Source: a virus
IMG/VR virus record: IMGVR_UViG_3300042351_001110
Location: 1 to 24,154 of that record
Direction: 5' to 3' (one strand)
Length of the DNA stretch: 24,154 nucleotides
This document shows, piece by piece, positions 1 through 7,215 of this stretch; positions within the stretch are counted from its first letter, which is position 1; each line of letters begins with the position of its first letter. Both the position numbers and the translations under genes were made by a program. The notes below the pieces were generated by a model. It had not been told where the DNA came from. It ran no database searches and saw only the letters and a program-made list of their open reading frames with translations.

Positions 1-266
1 TTGCCGCATTTGGGGCATGTTAGTGGAATTTGTAAAGCTTTTTTAACTAAATCTAATTTAGATATGGTCATTTTAATGCCATTCTTTATGGTCCATTGCT
101 TACCATTTTCATCCCAAATATCACCTTCTTTATAGTCGATATTTTCTTTAGTATAACCTACTTGAGTTGCGATTTTATCGCCGTACTTTTTATTTACTAT
201 ATTTCTTACTCTTTGTACATCTCTTTCTCGGAACTCTTTTTTCAAAACGCTTTCGTTACCTATCAT
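1..266 (-). CDS. Partial hypothetical protein with C-terminal zinc-ribbon start (runs off left edge)
   Basis: An open frame begins with ATG at 266-264 and stays open to the window edge, giving the first 88 residues. The ATG overlaps the TGA of the upstream three-domain gene in an ATGA junction, which supports translational coupling and this start. The N-terminal half is charged and probably helical (KKEFRERDVQRVRNIVNKKY). It is followed by a small beta-rich stretch (EGDIWDENGKQWTIKNGIK). The visible part ends in a Cys-Pro-Lys-Cys-Gly knuckle, the first half of a likely zinc ribbon whose second Cys pair would lie outside the window. I do not recognise the family. It has the same base composition as its neighbours and appears to be the last visible gene of the accessory cluster. 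It lacks the MIKL-type N-terminus found on other members of that cluster. Confidence 0.8.
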   Translation of the reverse strand, partial: MIGNESVLKKEFRERDVQRVRNIVNKKYGDKIATQVGYTKENIDYKEGDIWDENGKQWTIKNGIKMTISKLDLVKKALQIPLTCPKCG

Positions 267-1651
267 AAACCTAGATCTTTTAGTTGTTGGATTGAATCGG
301 CAGCTGAGGTATGTAAAATACCAATACCTCCCGCTTCATTCCATCGTTGAATATTATCCGCTCTATCATCAATTAATATTGAATTAGATGATGCATATAA
401 TTGTTTTAATTCCGCTGATTTAAGTAATAATGGTGTACCGGGTATATTTTGTTCTACCCATTTTATTTTACCGGTTTTAGATGATTCTTCTCTTGAAGGA
501 GCTGAAAGTAATTTAGGATTATATCTTTTAATATATTCCCATAATTGTACTCCATCGCTCATCCAATTTAACCCAGTCCAAAATGACTCACCTGCTTTAG
601 AAATAGGTGCCCAAAAATCTTTATCACCCTTAACGTGATTTCCTTTAATATTTTTACCAGTTAATTGCTCATACCCATCTTCAAAGTCAACAAGAACACC
701 ATCCATATCGCAATAAATTTTGTATTGTGGTGTTTGTGCTTCGAATATCATAGGATTAATTTGTGCAAATTTTCTCATTATTTGTCCTGCTTTAGAATTT
801 GCCTCATTTTCAGTATCTGAACCTGTGGTTCCATCTAAATTTTGACCTTTTTGTTTTTGTGATAAGTGTACTAATTCGTGAGAAACAGTTCGGCAGATAT
901 CAGCCATATTGCGGTTACCCGTATAAACCCATATCTTATCATCCTGCGGACTATACAATCCCATCGACTTCATTTCCCTCGCCTTTTCCGTATCCTTACT
1001 TATCACTATCTTTCCCCCGCCACCCTCAATTCCCAACTCACGTAGGGTGAAGCTAATGAATTTCTTTAATAAATCCAAGTTTTCTTGACCTTCTTTTATT
1101 TCTTCTTTTTCTGTGTCACCCATTGTGTAACCTGCAGCGTCCATGAATTGTTTCACATCGATACCATCTGGTAGGTATTTTTGAATTAAATCTTCTTTTT
1201 TAGATTTGATTGCAATTCTGAAGTTAGTAGCATTTACATTATCGAACGTACCTGCATTGAATAATTCTGCATTCTTATATTTCTCATTAGAAAGAATAGA
1301 ATTGAAACGAGTAAATTCATCTTTACCAAATGCAGCTATAATTTTAGCTTCTGGGTTTGATGTAATTAAGTTATAGGTTTCTTTAACAGGATTTTCATTA
1401 GCAACTAAATAGTTAACGTTTCCTGGTAATATTGATTTATATAATTCCCATATAGCAACACTTTCATCTTTTGTAATTCCTTCACGTGTTTTAGGGGAAA
1501 TTAATATTTGAACCTCATCACACATATCTGCTAATTTCTTAACAACATTAAAGTGACCTTTATGTGGTGGTTTGAAAGCACCAGGAAATACACCGATGGT
1601 GTACTGGTCGTTTTCTAATAATTGCTGTGCTATGTATTGACCTAAATTCAT
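263..1651 (-). CDS. Three-domain fusion: NMN-adenylyltransferase-like / HExxH metallopeptidase / HAD 5'-nucleotidase-like
   Basis: Residues about 17-165 form a nucleotidyltransferase of the HxGH type. They carry GVFPGAFKPPHKGH (H30, H33) and a late NATNFRIAI segment that fits the family's C-terminal nucleotide-binding motif. Nicotinamide-mononucleotide adenylyltransferase is the best guess. Residues about 190-300 hold a zinc-metallopeptidase motif, SHELVH (H258, E259, H262), followed by TENEAN (E281/E283), which could supply a third ligand. Residues about 308-462 are a HAD phosphatase with CDMDGVLVDF (D315, D317) and ILIDDRADN (D428, D429), resembling 5'(3')-deoxyribonucleotidases. The ATG at 1651 overlaps the previous stop in a TAATG junction. 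The N-terminus (MNLGQYIAQQLLE) ends in L-L-E. I-K-E/G (187/188) and I-F-E/A (304/305) sit in the two linkers and could be prohead-protease sites. Domain assignments are from motifs; the exact substrates are inferred. Confidence 0.85.
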   Translation of the reverse strand: MNLGQYIAQQLLENDQYTIGVFPGAFKPPHKGHFNVVKKLADMCDEVQILISPKTREGITKDESVAIWELYKSILPGNVNYLVANENPVKETYNLITSNPEAKIIAAFGKDEFTRFNSILSNEKYKNAELFNAGTFDNVNATNFRIAIKSKKEDLIQKYLPDGIDVKQFMDAAGYTMGDTEKEEIKEGQENLDLLKKFISFTLRELGIEGGGGKIVISKDTEKAREMKSMGLYSPQDDKIWVYTGNRNMADICRTVSHELVHLSQKQKGQNLDGTTGSDTENEANSKAGQIMRKFAQINPMIFEAQTPQYKIYCDMDGVLVDFEDGYEQLTGKNIKGNHVKGDKDFWAPISKAGESFWTGLNWMSDGVQLWEYIKRYNPKLLSAPSREESSKTGKIKWVEQNIPGTPLLLKSAELKQLYASSNSILIDDRADNIQRWNEAGGIGILHTSAADSIQQLKDLGL

Positions 1652-2487
1652 TATTGTGCGAATGCTTTTACTTTACTTATAATTTCTTGTTCAGATAAAA
1701 CGTAATTTTTAATTTTATTATTAATATTACCAAATTCACGCTCCATCTGTTCTACTTGTTGTTTATATACTTCACTTTGTTTTTCTTTGGCCTTATCTTT
1801 TTTAGCTTGCTCTTCAGGTGATAATGGTTCTGTCGATTTAGTACCCAATGTTGATTTAAATGCGTCTTGATCTTGGTCAGTTAAATCGTTAAACCAATCA
1901 TATAATTTACCCGCTTTAACGGCCGAATTAAACCCGCTAATTTCTTTTGCGAACTCCTCATCAGGAGCTTGATACATAATAAAATTATCGCCTAACTTCG
2001 CTTTATACGTATCTATACTACCATATACCGAGTTCCAAGTAGATAATACAGCCATTTTAGGTACTTTACGTTCACGTTTAAAATTTCTTAAAAACGAAAC
2101 AATAGGATGAGCATAAACCATAATCATCATTACATCGTAATCTGGGTGTTGGTTTATTAATCCTGGTACTTCTTTGCGTCTATATAATCCACCAAATAAT
2201 TTAGCAGCATTAGATGCGGTAGTATCCCAAATAAATGATTTATGATTAGCTAAAGCATCAGGAACATCTTTATCATCAACTTGCATTGATGCTTGCATTA
2301 AATTATTATAGATAGGACTGTCCTTATCTTCAACGTATTTGTCTGGGTTTATAATTTCAAAACCAGGAGCAGAACTTTTAATTTTATTAATTAAAGTAGA
2401 TTTACCTGACCCAGCTCCACCAGCCATGATAATCATCTTATCTTTAGGTGCCATAGCTTCTTTTAATATGTCTATTAGTTTAATCAT
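1651..2487 (-). CDS. P-loop kinase, zeta-toxin-like, with MIKLIDILKE leader
   Basis: A 278-residue protein. It begins MIKLIDILKEAMAPKDK and then has a Walker A motif, MAGGAGSGKST (G23 to T31, with K29 and S30). Downstream, INPDKYVED (about 46-54) and the RERKVPKMAVLSTW segment (about 138-151) match the layout of zeta-toxin and related P-loop kinases, where the Asp and Arg residues serve substrate phosphorylation. The substrate is unknown; UDP-N-acetylglucosamine is used by zeta toxins, but that cannot be read from the sequence. Residues about 215-255 are Lys/Glu-rich and probably helical or coiled coil. No antitoxin-like neighbour is visible, so a simple toxin-antitoxin role is unlikely. The first ten residues are nearly identical to those of three other proteins here, and L-K-E/A at 10/11 matches a T4 gp21-type cleavage site. 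It lies 2 nt after the previous stop. Confidence 0.8.
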   Translation of the reverse strand: MIKLIDILKEAMAPKDKMIIMAGGAGSGKSTLINKIKSSAPGFEIINPDKYVEDKDSPIYNNLMQASMQVDDKDVPDALANHKSFIWDTTASNAAKLFGGLYRRKEVPGLINQHPDYDVMMIMVYAHPIVSFLRNFKRERKVPKMAVLSTWNSVYGSIDTYKAKLGDNFIMYQAPDEEFAKEISGFNSAVKAGKLYDWFNDLTDQDQDAFKSTLGTKSTEPLSPEEQAKKDKAKEKQSEVYKQQVEQMEREFGNINNKIKNYVLSEQEIISKVKAFAQ

Positions 2488-2489
2488 TC

Positions 2490-3023
2490 TTATTTTTTAA
2501 AAAATCTTGAAAAAATTGATTTATTAGATTCAGGTGGTTTGTTTAAATAAATGTATCCATAAGAATCTTTTTTGTATTTCCAATCAGGTAGATTTTTTTG
2601 AACATATATTTGATATAATTTTTCTCTTGCTTGATCGTCTGTATTCTTCTTTACTGGTTCGTAAGATATTTCTACTAATTCAGGATGTTGATTTATATAT
2701 TCTTTTAATATTTTAATTACAGTTGCCATTACTTGATATTGCACTCCTTTATTAGTTCTTGAAGTATCACCACCTTGATATTTATCTGTTTTTAATCCAA
2801 ACATTATACTCATACCTGTATTTCCCTTCTTATAATCTTTCTTAGAATCTAAATCTATATCTATATCACTTATAAACATACTTACTACATACGTATCTTC
2901 TCCTATATTAAACTCATATTTTTCAACAGTTTCATATTTACTCTTTCCGGAGTCTGTGTGAGTATAAGGTACAGCCATTGACGCGTCACCAATTTCATTC
3001 AATATATCAATTAACTTAATCAT
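2490..3023 (-). CDS. Hypothetical protein with MIKLIDILNE leader
   Basis: A 177-residue protein I do not recognise. It opens with MIKLIDILNE, the leader shared with its neighbours, with L-N-E as a possible cleavage site after residue 10. The body has an alternating beta-strand pattern (YEFNIGEDTYVVSMFISDIDIDLD, residues about 36-59), then a conserved-looking helix (QVMATVIKILKEYINQHPEL, about 97-116). Further on are a mixed charged region and a basic tail (SIFSRFFKK). No catalytic motif is evident. Its ATG forms an ATGA junction with the TGA of the nucleotidyltransferase gene upstream, so the two are probably translated together. The context suggests a co-packaged or co-acting protein of the same accessory set. 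Confidence 0.75.
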   Translation of the reverse strand: MIKLIDILNEIGDASMAVPYTHTDSGKSKYETVEKYEFNIGEDTYVVSMFISDIDIDLDSKKDYKKGNTGMSIMFGLKTDKYQGGDTSRTNKGVQYQVMATVIKILKEYINQHPELVEISYEPVKKNTDDQAREKLYQIYVQKNLPDWKYKKDSYGYIYLNKPPESNKSIFSRFFKK

Positions 3024-3979
3024 TTCTTGTATTGTAATAAATTTGAATTATCTGGGAGATATTTTCCTGTTAATTGTAATCTTTCCTGATTATCAATCCA
3101 AAATTGTTGTAGATCATTTGGTATATCTGCTCTAGTTAAGTCTAATATTCTTAAATACTTACTTATAACATTTTTATAATCTTCTTCATTTAAATTAGTC
3201 TTTAAAAAACTAATCAATTTATGATAATCATTTAATATATCAGGTGTAACTTCAAACTTAAATAATCTATTTAACAAAGCAGCAGCCTCTTCAGGATTTT
3301 TTGCTTCATTTTCTCTAGTTTCTTTATTAATAACTCCAATAGCGTGATTGAATATTCTACCTTTAAATGAAAATAAAGTCAATATTAATTGGGTACGATG
3401 CAATCCCTTAACATTATCTTGATACATGTTTGAATGATAACTAAATCTTAACCAATCTGGGCTTCCAATATTAATGTCCGCTTGAACATTTTTATTTAAT
3501 TTTTGCCCTTGAGGGTTATATTGAGGTATGCTACAAAATATTGTACCTTTACCTGATGATTTAGTATCAACTTCTATTTCACTAGAATTTTCATCTAATT
3601 TATTTGATATCAATTCTACCATTGCACGCAATGATGTTTGTTCCGGAGTTGCTGTTCTAGCTCTTTGGGTAAATAATTGAAATAATTCATTATATTTTCC
3701 CTCATCTACTCCCCAACCTTTAAAATCAGGTAAGTTTTTATTATATAAGTTATGTTCATCGTATGATAAATCAATATCACCCGATACATTTTTCTTACCA
3801 ACTGATCCTAATCTTTCAAATGCTTTAAATGTATCCTTCTTTTTAGGAAAAATACGAGACATTTCATCTACAAATTTTTCTATTGTAGGTTCGATATTAG
3901 CCTTGTCGATTGGTGATGTAGCGTCGAATACGTTACCACCTTCAACAATTAGTTTAGCTATGTCGATTAATTTAATCAT
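3020..3979 (-). CDS. Polymerase-beta-type nucleotidyltransferase with MIKLIDIAK leader
   Basis: With the ATG at 3979 the protein has 319 residues. The open frame extends upstream to a TTG at 4015, but that stretch contains a strong hairpin, and the ATG restores the MIKLIDI leader seen on three neighbours, so I chose the ATG. Residues 55-72 carry the nucleotidyltransferase signature: G58-S59, then SGDIDL with D68 and D70. A third likely metal ligand, D168, lies in VQADINIG. This set of three acids is the classic hG[GS]...DxD...D pattern of the polymerase-beta superfamily. The substrate is unknown; members add nucleotides to tRNA, proteins or antibiotics. I-V-E/G at 13/14 is a candidate leader cleavage site. 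The stop overlaps the next gene in an ATGA junction. Confidence 0.8.
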   Translation of the reverse strand: MIKLIDIAKLIVEGGNVFDATSPIDKANIEPTIEKFVDEMSRIFPKKKDTFKAFERLGSVGKKNVSGDIDLSYDEHNLYNKNLPDFKGWGVDEGKYNELFQLFTQRARTATPEQTSLRAMVELISNKLDENSSEIEVDTKSSGKGTIFCSIPQYNPQGQKLNKNVQADINIGSPDWLRFSYHSNMYQDNVKGLHRTQLILTLFSFKGRIFNHAIGVINKETRENEAKNPEEAAALLNRLFKFEVTPDILNDYHKLISFLKTNLNEEDYKNVISKYLRILDLTRADIPNDLQQFWIDNQERLQLTGKYLPDNSNLLQYKK

Positions 3980-3995
3980 ATACGTAAATGTAAAT

Positions 3996-4022
3996 AGGCG
4001 ACTTGGATAGTCCAAGCCACCT
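3996..4022 (-). promoter_or_regulatory. 12-bp hairpin upstream of the nucleotidyltransferase gene
   Basis: Read on the minus strand, AGGTGGCTTGGA and TCCAAGTCGCCT pair around a CTA loop. The two mismatches on the plus strand become G-U wobbles in minus-strand RNA, giving 12 continuous pairs and fixing the orientation. It lies between the stop at 4042 and the ATG at 3979. The following sequence is only moderately U-rich, so it is a weak terminator at best. It could also be a 5'-end stabilising stem or an RNA-processing site. Confidence 0.6.
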
Positions 4023-4030
4023 ATAAATAT
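4023..4030 (-). promoter_or_regulatory. Recurrent gap motif ATATTTAT (candidate promoter element)
   Basis: ATATTTAT in the minus-strand sense, within the longer form TAATATTTATA. It lies directly 5' of the hairpin and 43 nt before the ATG at 3979. If it is a -10-like element, the transcript would begin with the hairpin. It is one of six copies in gaps; the role is inferred. Confidence 0.3.
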
Positions 4031-4041
4031 TAGTTTATTGA

Positions 4042-4761
4042 CTATTTATGTAAAGTTATAATACCCTTATCATCGACCAATATGGCACTCATATTTTCAA
4101 CCCAATCACCACTATTAATATAACGTTTACCATTAATCATTCTATCTTCAGGTTGATGAATATGACCACACATAACCCCATCACATCCTTTTTTAGTAGC
4201 CATACTTAAGGCCGTTGTTTCAAAATCATTTATATAGTTAGTTGCCGCCTTAACACCACTTTTAATTTTCTGAGATATGGATTGGTATGGTAAATTTCTT
4301 AATTTGCGATAATGGTTGTACCAACGGTTAAGTGTTAGTGCAAAATCATATCCTATAGCTCCAATTTTAGATAACCATTTATATTTGGTTATAAAAACAT
4401 CCACAACATCTCCGTGAAAAATATAATAATTCTCCATAGTGTTATTGATATGTAATTTGTAATCTTCTTTAATTTCAATTCGGCCCAAGTGCGTACCGAT
4501 AAAGTCTTGTATAAATTCATCATGATTTCCTCTTATCCAAATTATTTGTGTTGTATTCGATAACTGTAATAGTTTAGAAATAACCTTTGTATGTTGTTTC
4601 TTCCATTTTGTTCCTCTATTTAATGCCCAACCATCCACAATATCCCCATTTAATATTAAAAGATTAGTAGGATGTTTATCTAAAAATTCAATAAATTCCT
4701 CTGCTTTAGAGTCTTTAGTACCTAAATGCAAATCAGATACTACAATAGCTTGATATATCAT
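4042..4761 (-). CDS. LpxH-like UDP-2,3-diacylglucosamine diphosphatase family metallophosphoesterase
   Basis: A 239-residue calcineurin-type phosphoesterase. The ATG at 4761 forms an ATGA junction with the upstream glycosyltransferase and is preferred over a TTG six nt earlier. The dinuclear-metal motifs appear in order: SDLHLG (D10, H12), NGDIVDGW (D40), RGNHDEF (N79, H80), FHGD (H116) and CGHIHQP (H200, H202). The stretches YINDFE and YINSGDWVENMSA match my recollection of the LpxH-like family common in Bacteroidota and Proteobacteria. LpxH cleaves UDP-2,3-diacylglucosamine to lipid X in lipid A synthesis at the inner membrane. The phage protein could act on lipid A precursors or on another UDP-linked or phosphodiester substrate. 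Its coupling to a glycosyltransferase supports a cell-envelope role. Confidence 0.85.
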   Translation of the reverse strand: MIYQAIVVSDLHLGTKDSKAEEFIEFLDKHPTNLLILNGDIVDGWALNRGTKWKKQHTKVISKLLQLSNTTQIIWIRGNHDEFIQDFIGTHLGRIEIKEDYKLHINNTMENYYIFHGDVVDVFITKYKWLSKIGAIGYDFALTLNRWYNHYRKLRNLPYQSISQKIKSGVKAATNYINDFETTALSMATKKGCDGVMCGHIHQPEDRMINGKRYINSGDWVENMSAILVDDKGIITLHK

Positions 4762-5462
4762 TTCCAATAGTTGTGATGGTGTTTAAAGAATTCTGGATTA
4801 TTTCTGTTTAGATAACTTTTAATCATAATCCAAAACATGTAACTAATTCCCTTTTTCTTAAAACGTCTTGCTGATGTAAATACTCCTGTTGATCCGTGGA
4901 TCCAAAATTTCTTAGGTTTTACTTTAGATGATAAAGAATAATCCTCAGCAAACAATTCATCTTCTTTATAACCACCTAGATCCCAATATGTTTGTGTATT
5001 CCAATATTGAAAACCACCCACTGCGAATGGTGTACCTAATTTTATACTCAATATTTGAAACCAATCAAATAAACGAAATACCCAATTCCAACCTTTTTCT
5101 GTTTGGAAAGGTACTGTTAATAAATCTCCTTTAAAACCAGATATAATATTTAAAACACTTTTATCAAGTAACATTATATCGGCATCTAAAAACAATATAT
5201 AGGGGGTATCAACTAATTTCGAACCTTCAAGGCGCGCTTTAGATGGATATCCCCCTTTAATAACTTCTATATTAATAGAATACTTATAATCTGTTTGAGC
5301 CCTGAACAACCAATTTAATGACTCTTCATCATCGCTTATATCAGCAATGATAACTTTAGTATTTCCTATTCCTTTTTGTTTACAAATAAAGCCTAAACAA
5401 TCATATATGTTTATACCTTCATTTTTACAAGGAATAACTATTGTAAATTGATTATTATCCAC
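4758..5462 (-). CDS. Glycosyltransferase family 2
   Basis: A 234-residue GT-A fold glycosyltransferase. The start appears to be GTG at 5462, as no ATG is near. Residues 6-16 (FTIVIPCKNEG) form the nucleotide-sugar-binding strand and loop. FLDADI (D93, D95) is the DxD metal-binding motif. FAEDYSLS (E173, D174) is the ED motif carrying the likely catalytic base, followed by the SARRFKKKG region. FKGDLLTVPFQ and the AVGGFQYWN segment fit the acceptor side. A hydrophobic stretch near 207-217 (SYMFWIMIKSY) suggests membrane association. It would transfer a sugar from an activated donor to a surface glycan, lipid or, less likely, phage DNA. The stop overlaps the LpxH-like gene in an ATGA junction, so the two are translated together. 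A copy of ATATTTAT ends 4 nt before the GTG. Confidence 0.85.
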   Translation of the reverse strand: MDNNQFTIVIPCKNEGINIYDCLGFICKQKGIGNTKVIIADISDDEESLNWLFRAQTDYKYSINIEVIKGGYPSKARLEGSKLVDTPYILFLDADIMLLDKSVLNIISGFKGDLLTVPFQTEKGWNWVFRLFDWFQILSIKLGTPFAVGGFQYWNTQTYWDLGGYKEDELFAEDYSLSSKVKPKKFWIHGSTGVFTSARRFKKKGISYMFWIMIKSYLNRNNPEFFKHHHNYWK

Positions 5463-5466
5463 AGGG

Positions 5467-5474
5467 ATAAATAT
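5467..5474 (-). promoter_or_regulatory. Recurrent gap motif ATATTTAT upstream of the glycosyltransferase
   Basis: ATATTTAT in the minus-strand sense. It touches the TAA of the nuclease gene and leaves 4 nt before the GTG start. The spacing resembles that at 9597 and 23791, so a translation-initiation role is as possible as a promoter. Confidence 0.25.
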
Positions 5475-6259
5475 TATTCGGCTATCTTAATAGTTGTTGG
5501 TAATGATTCCGTCATAGGCCTATAGTTTGGATTTTCCAATTTAAATATTTCGTATATATTTTGGAACATTCTAAAATTAGTAAGCACATCACCAATTTGT
5601 TTTAATTGCCATCCCTTACCTTGAATATTTTCTCCTTTACCTTCACCACGAGTAGATGCTTTTAACCACAATATACCTGTTTCTTCAATAGGTTCTGTAT
5701 GTGTTTCATTCCATGCCATTGCATATGCTGCTAACTGTAGATTATGAGCTGTGTGAAGTGAATTTGATGTTTTAGTATCAATTAACCATAACTTCTTATT
5801 TATTCTAACAACTAAATCCACTGTACCTGCATATTTTGATACATCTGAGAATACATGGTATTCGGCTGCTACTAATTCTGGCTTATATGTGTTCCAAAAA
5901 TCTGCAAATTTAAGTATCATTTTCCATACTTCAAGAGAATATTTAGCATTACCAAACTCATCAATCCATCCAATTTCTTCTCCATTGATGAATCTTTCAA
6001 TAGCATTGTGAGTTTGTGTACCTTCTCCTGCTGCTTTATTAGCTATAATTTCACTGTTGTGTCCTACATCTTTTAACCATGAATGGAAAAATTGATTTTT
6101 AGGAAAATAATTCAATACTGATGTTACTGATGGATAATATTCTTCCCCCCTTCTGTAGAATCTTTGATCTAGTATGTTAATTTGTTTGTCTCCCTCGTTG
6201 TAATCAACGATTCTCTTAATTTTTGGATCTTTAATGATATTGACGTTTTTGTCTATCAT
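5474..6259 (-). CDS. PD-(D/E)XK exonuclease, RecB/Cas4-like
   Basis: A 261-residue nuclease of the PD-(D/E)XK superfamily. The signature residues are in the right order: H84 in GTQTHNAIERF, E133 in AAEYHVF, D148 in AGTVDLV, D161 and K163 in LIDTKTS, and Q175/Y179 in LQLAAYA. This H...D...DxK...QxxxY layout is that of RecB-type and Cas4-type nucleases, which degrade or trim DNA ends. No iron-sulfur Cys cluster is seen, so it is closer to the phage exonuclease type than to true Cas4. No CRISPR is present in the window. The ATG overlaps the stop of the primase gene by 4 nt, so it belongs to a replication/recombination pair. It could serve recombination, host DNA degradation or end processing. 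Confidence 0.85.
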   Translation of the reverse strand: MIDKNVNIIKDPKIKRIVDYNEGDKQINILDQRFYRRGEEYYPSVTSVLNYFPKNQFFHSWLKDVGHNSEIIANKAAGEGTQTHNAIERFINGEEIGWIDEFGNAKYSLEVWKMILKFADFWNTYKPELVAAEYHVFSDVSKYAGTVDLVVRINKKLWLIDTKTSNSLHTAHNLQLAAYAMAWNETHTEPIEETGILWLKASTRGEGKGENIQGKGWQLKQIGDVLTNFRMFQNIYEIFKLENPNYRPMTESLPTTIKIAE

Positions 6260-7194
6260 ATGTTTTGTAATTTTTTCTCAAGTAAACTCTGAAATGTTAA
6301 AGGTTCAGTGTGTTCAAGAGTTGTTAAAAATGATTCAAATCCAATTTCATTCGCATCTTTACCTTCTAATTCTACCATGTAAACTTCCTTACCATACGAC
6401 ATTAATTTCTCGGCATGTTTAAGGGCGTCTTTTTTAGCATCATTATCCAGTGCAATGTAAATTCTATCGACACTTGATTTTACTATTCTTTCCATTAATT
6501 TGTTGTGTAAAACTTTACCTAACAATGGAATGCAATTTCTTTTAATTGTAATAGCATCAAACATACCTTCACATAGTATGAGTGGTGCGTCCCAATTAAT
6601 ATATAATTCAAAACCAATAACTTCCTTAGATGCTACAGGTGGGTTTTTATACTTACGAGCTGAATCTTTATAATCTCTGGCTGTGTAATAATTTAATATA
6701 CCTCTAGAGTCATATGAAGGAATTATAATACGCCCACCATATGGACCATCTTTACAAAACCCTATATTATATTTTAGTATATCGTCTTTAGTTACGTTAC
6801 GTTGTGTTAGAAACTTCAATGCATGTTTAGCCTCTATTTGAGCGATTTTATCCAAGTAAATATCGTTTAAGGCTATAAATTCAGCGGGTAATGCTAATAT
6901 ATCAGCAGAAGCGCGTTCTTCATACGCTGTAGGCACAATCAGCAAACTTAGGTCTTTAAATCGATCAGGAGCCGCTTTTGCTTGCTTGAATAGTGTACGG
7001 ATAGATTTACCTTTAGCGTCACAAACCCAACAATGCCAAAAGTTTTCCTTTTTAGCTGTGGTGCGTAGACTTACTTCTAGTTTTTGTTTGTGGTGACTGC
7101 AAAACGGACATTTGAAAGCATAGTTACCTTTACTTGTGACCTGTCCCTTCCCTAACACTGATTCCACTAATACTAATAAAGCAGCATTTTCCAT
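6256..7194 (-). CDS. DNA primase, DnaG-type (CHC2 zinc finger plus Toprim)
   Basis: A 312-residue primase with a shortened DnaG architecture. Residues 27-60 form the zinc-binding domain (CPFCSHH with C29 and C32, then HCWVCDAKG with C55 and C58). Residues about 80-200 form the N-terminal catalytic subdomain, with GRIIIPSYDSRGILNYY typical of DnaG-like primases. Residues 203-280 are the Toprim domain: LILCEGMFDAI (E209) and YIALDNDA (D250, D252) supply the metal-binding acids. It would make RNA primers for lagging-strand synthesis, as T4 gp61 does with the gp41 helicase; no helicase domain is fused here. The ATG is preceded by a weak CCAGG sequence. The downstream exonuclease overlaps by 4 nt, so the two are co-translated. 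Confidence 0.9.
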   Translation of the reverse strand: MENAALLVLVESVLGKGQVTSKGNYAFKCPFCSHHKQKLEVSLRTTAKKENFWHCWVCDAKGKSIRTLFKQAKAAPDRFKDLSLLIVPTAYEERASADILALPAEFIALNDIYLDKIAQIEAKHALKFLTQRNVTKDDILKYNIGFCKDGPYGGRIIIPSYDSRGILNYYTARDYKDSARKYKNPPVASKEVIGFELYINWDAPLILCEGMFDAITIKRNCIPLLGKVLHNKLMERIVKSSVDRIYIALDNDAKKDALKHAEKLMSYGKEVYMVELEGKDANEIGFESFLTTLEHTEPLTFQSLLEKKLQNI

Positions 7195-7215
7195 AACCTG
7201 GAATATACGACCTTA

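Noticed and set aside
96-350. Plus-strand hydrophobic open frame
   Set aside because: It is antisense to two overlapping minus-strand genes joined by an ATGA junction; the hydrophobicity is the antisense of Lys/Glu/Asn codons.
799-1050. Plus-strand open frame
   Set aside because: It lies opposite a clear enzyme domain and stays open because of the local G-rich codon usage; its product is low-complexity.
1651-2487. Zeta-type toxin of a toxin-antitoxin pair
   Set aside because: No epsilon-like antitoxin lies beside it, and it carries the leader shared with accessory proteins.
3980-4015. TTG-start extension of the nucleotidyltransferase by 12 residues
   Set aside because: The stretch holds part of a strong hairpin, and the ATG at 3979 gives the leader shared with three neighbours.
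4022-4029. TATAAATA on the plus strand as a T4-type late promoter (also at 9596, 14622 and 20541)
   Set aside because: No plus-strand genes follow, so the T4 late promoter would point the wrong way; the minus-strand motif was kept as a candidate instead.
4762-4767. TTG start of the phosphoesterase two codons upstream
   Set aside because: The ATG at 4761 makes an ATGA junction with the upstream stop, the pattern used throughout this window.
5474-6259. Cas4 adaptation nuclease
   Set aside because: No Fe-S Cys cluster and no CRISPR array or other cas genes are present.
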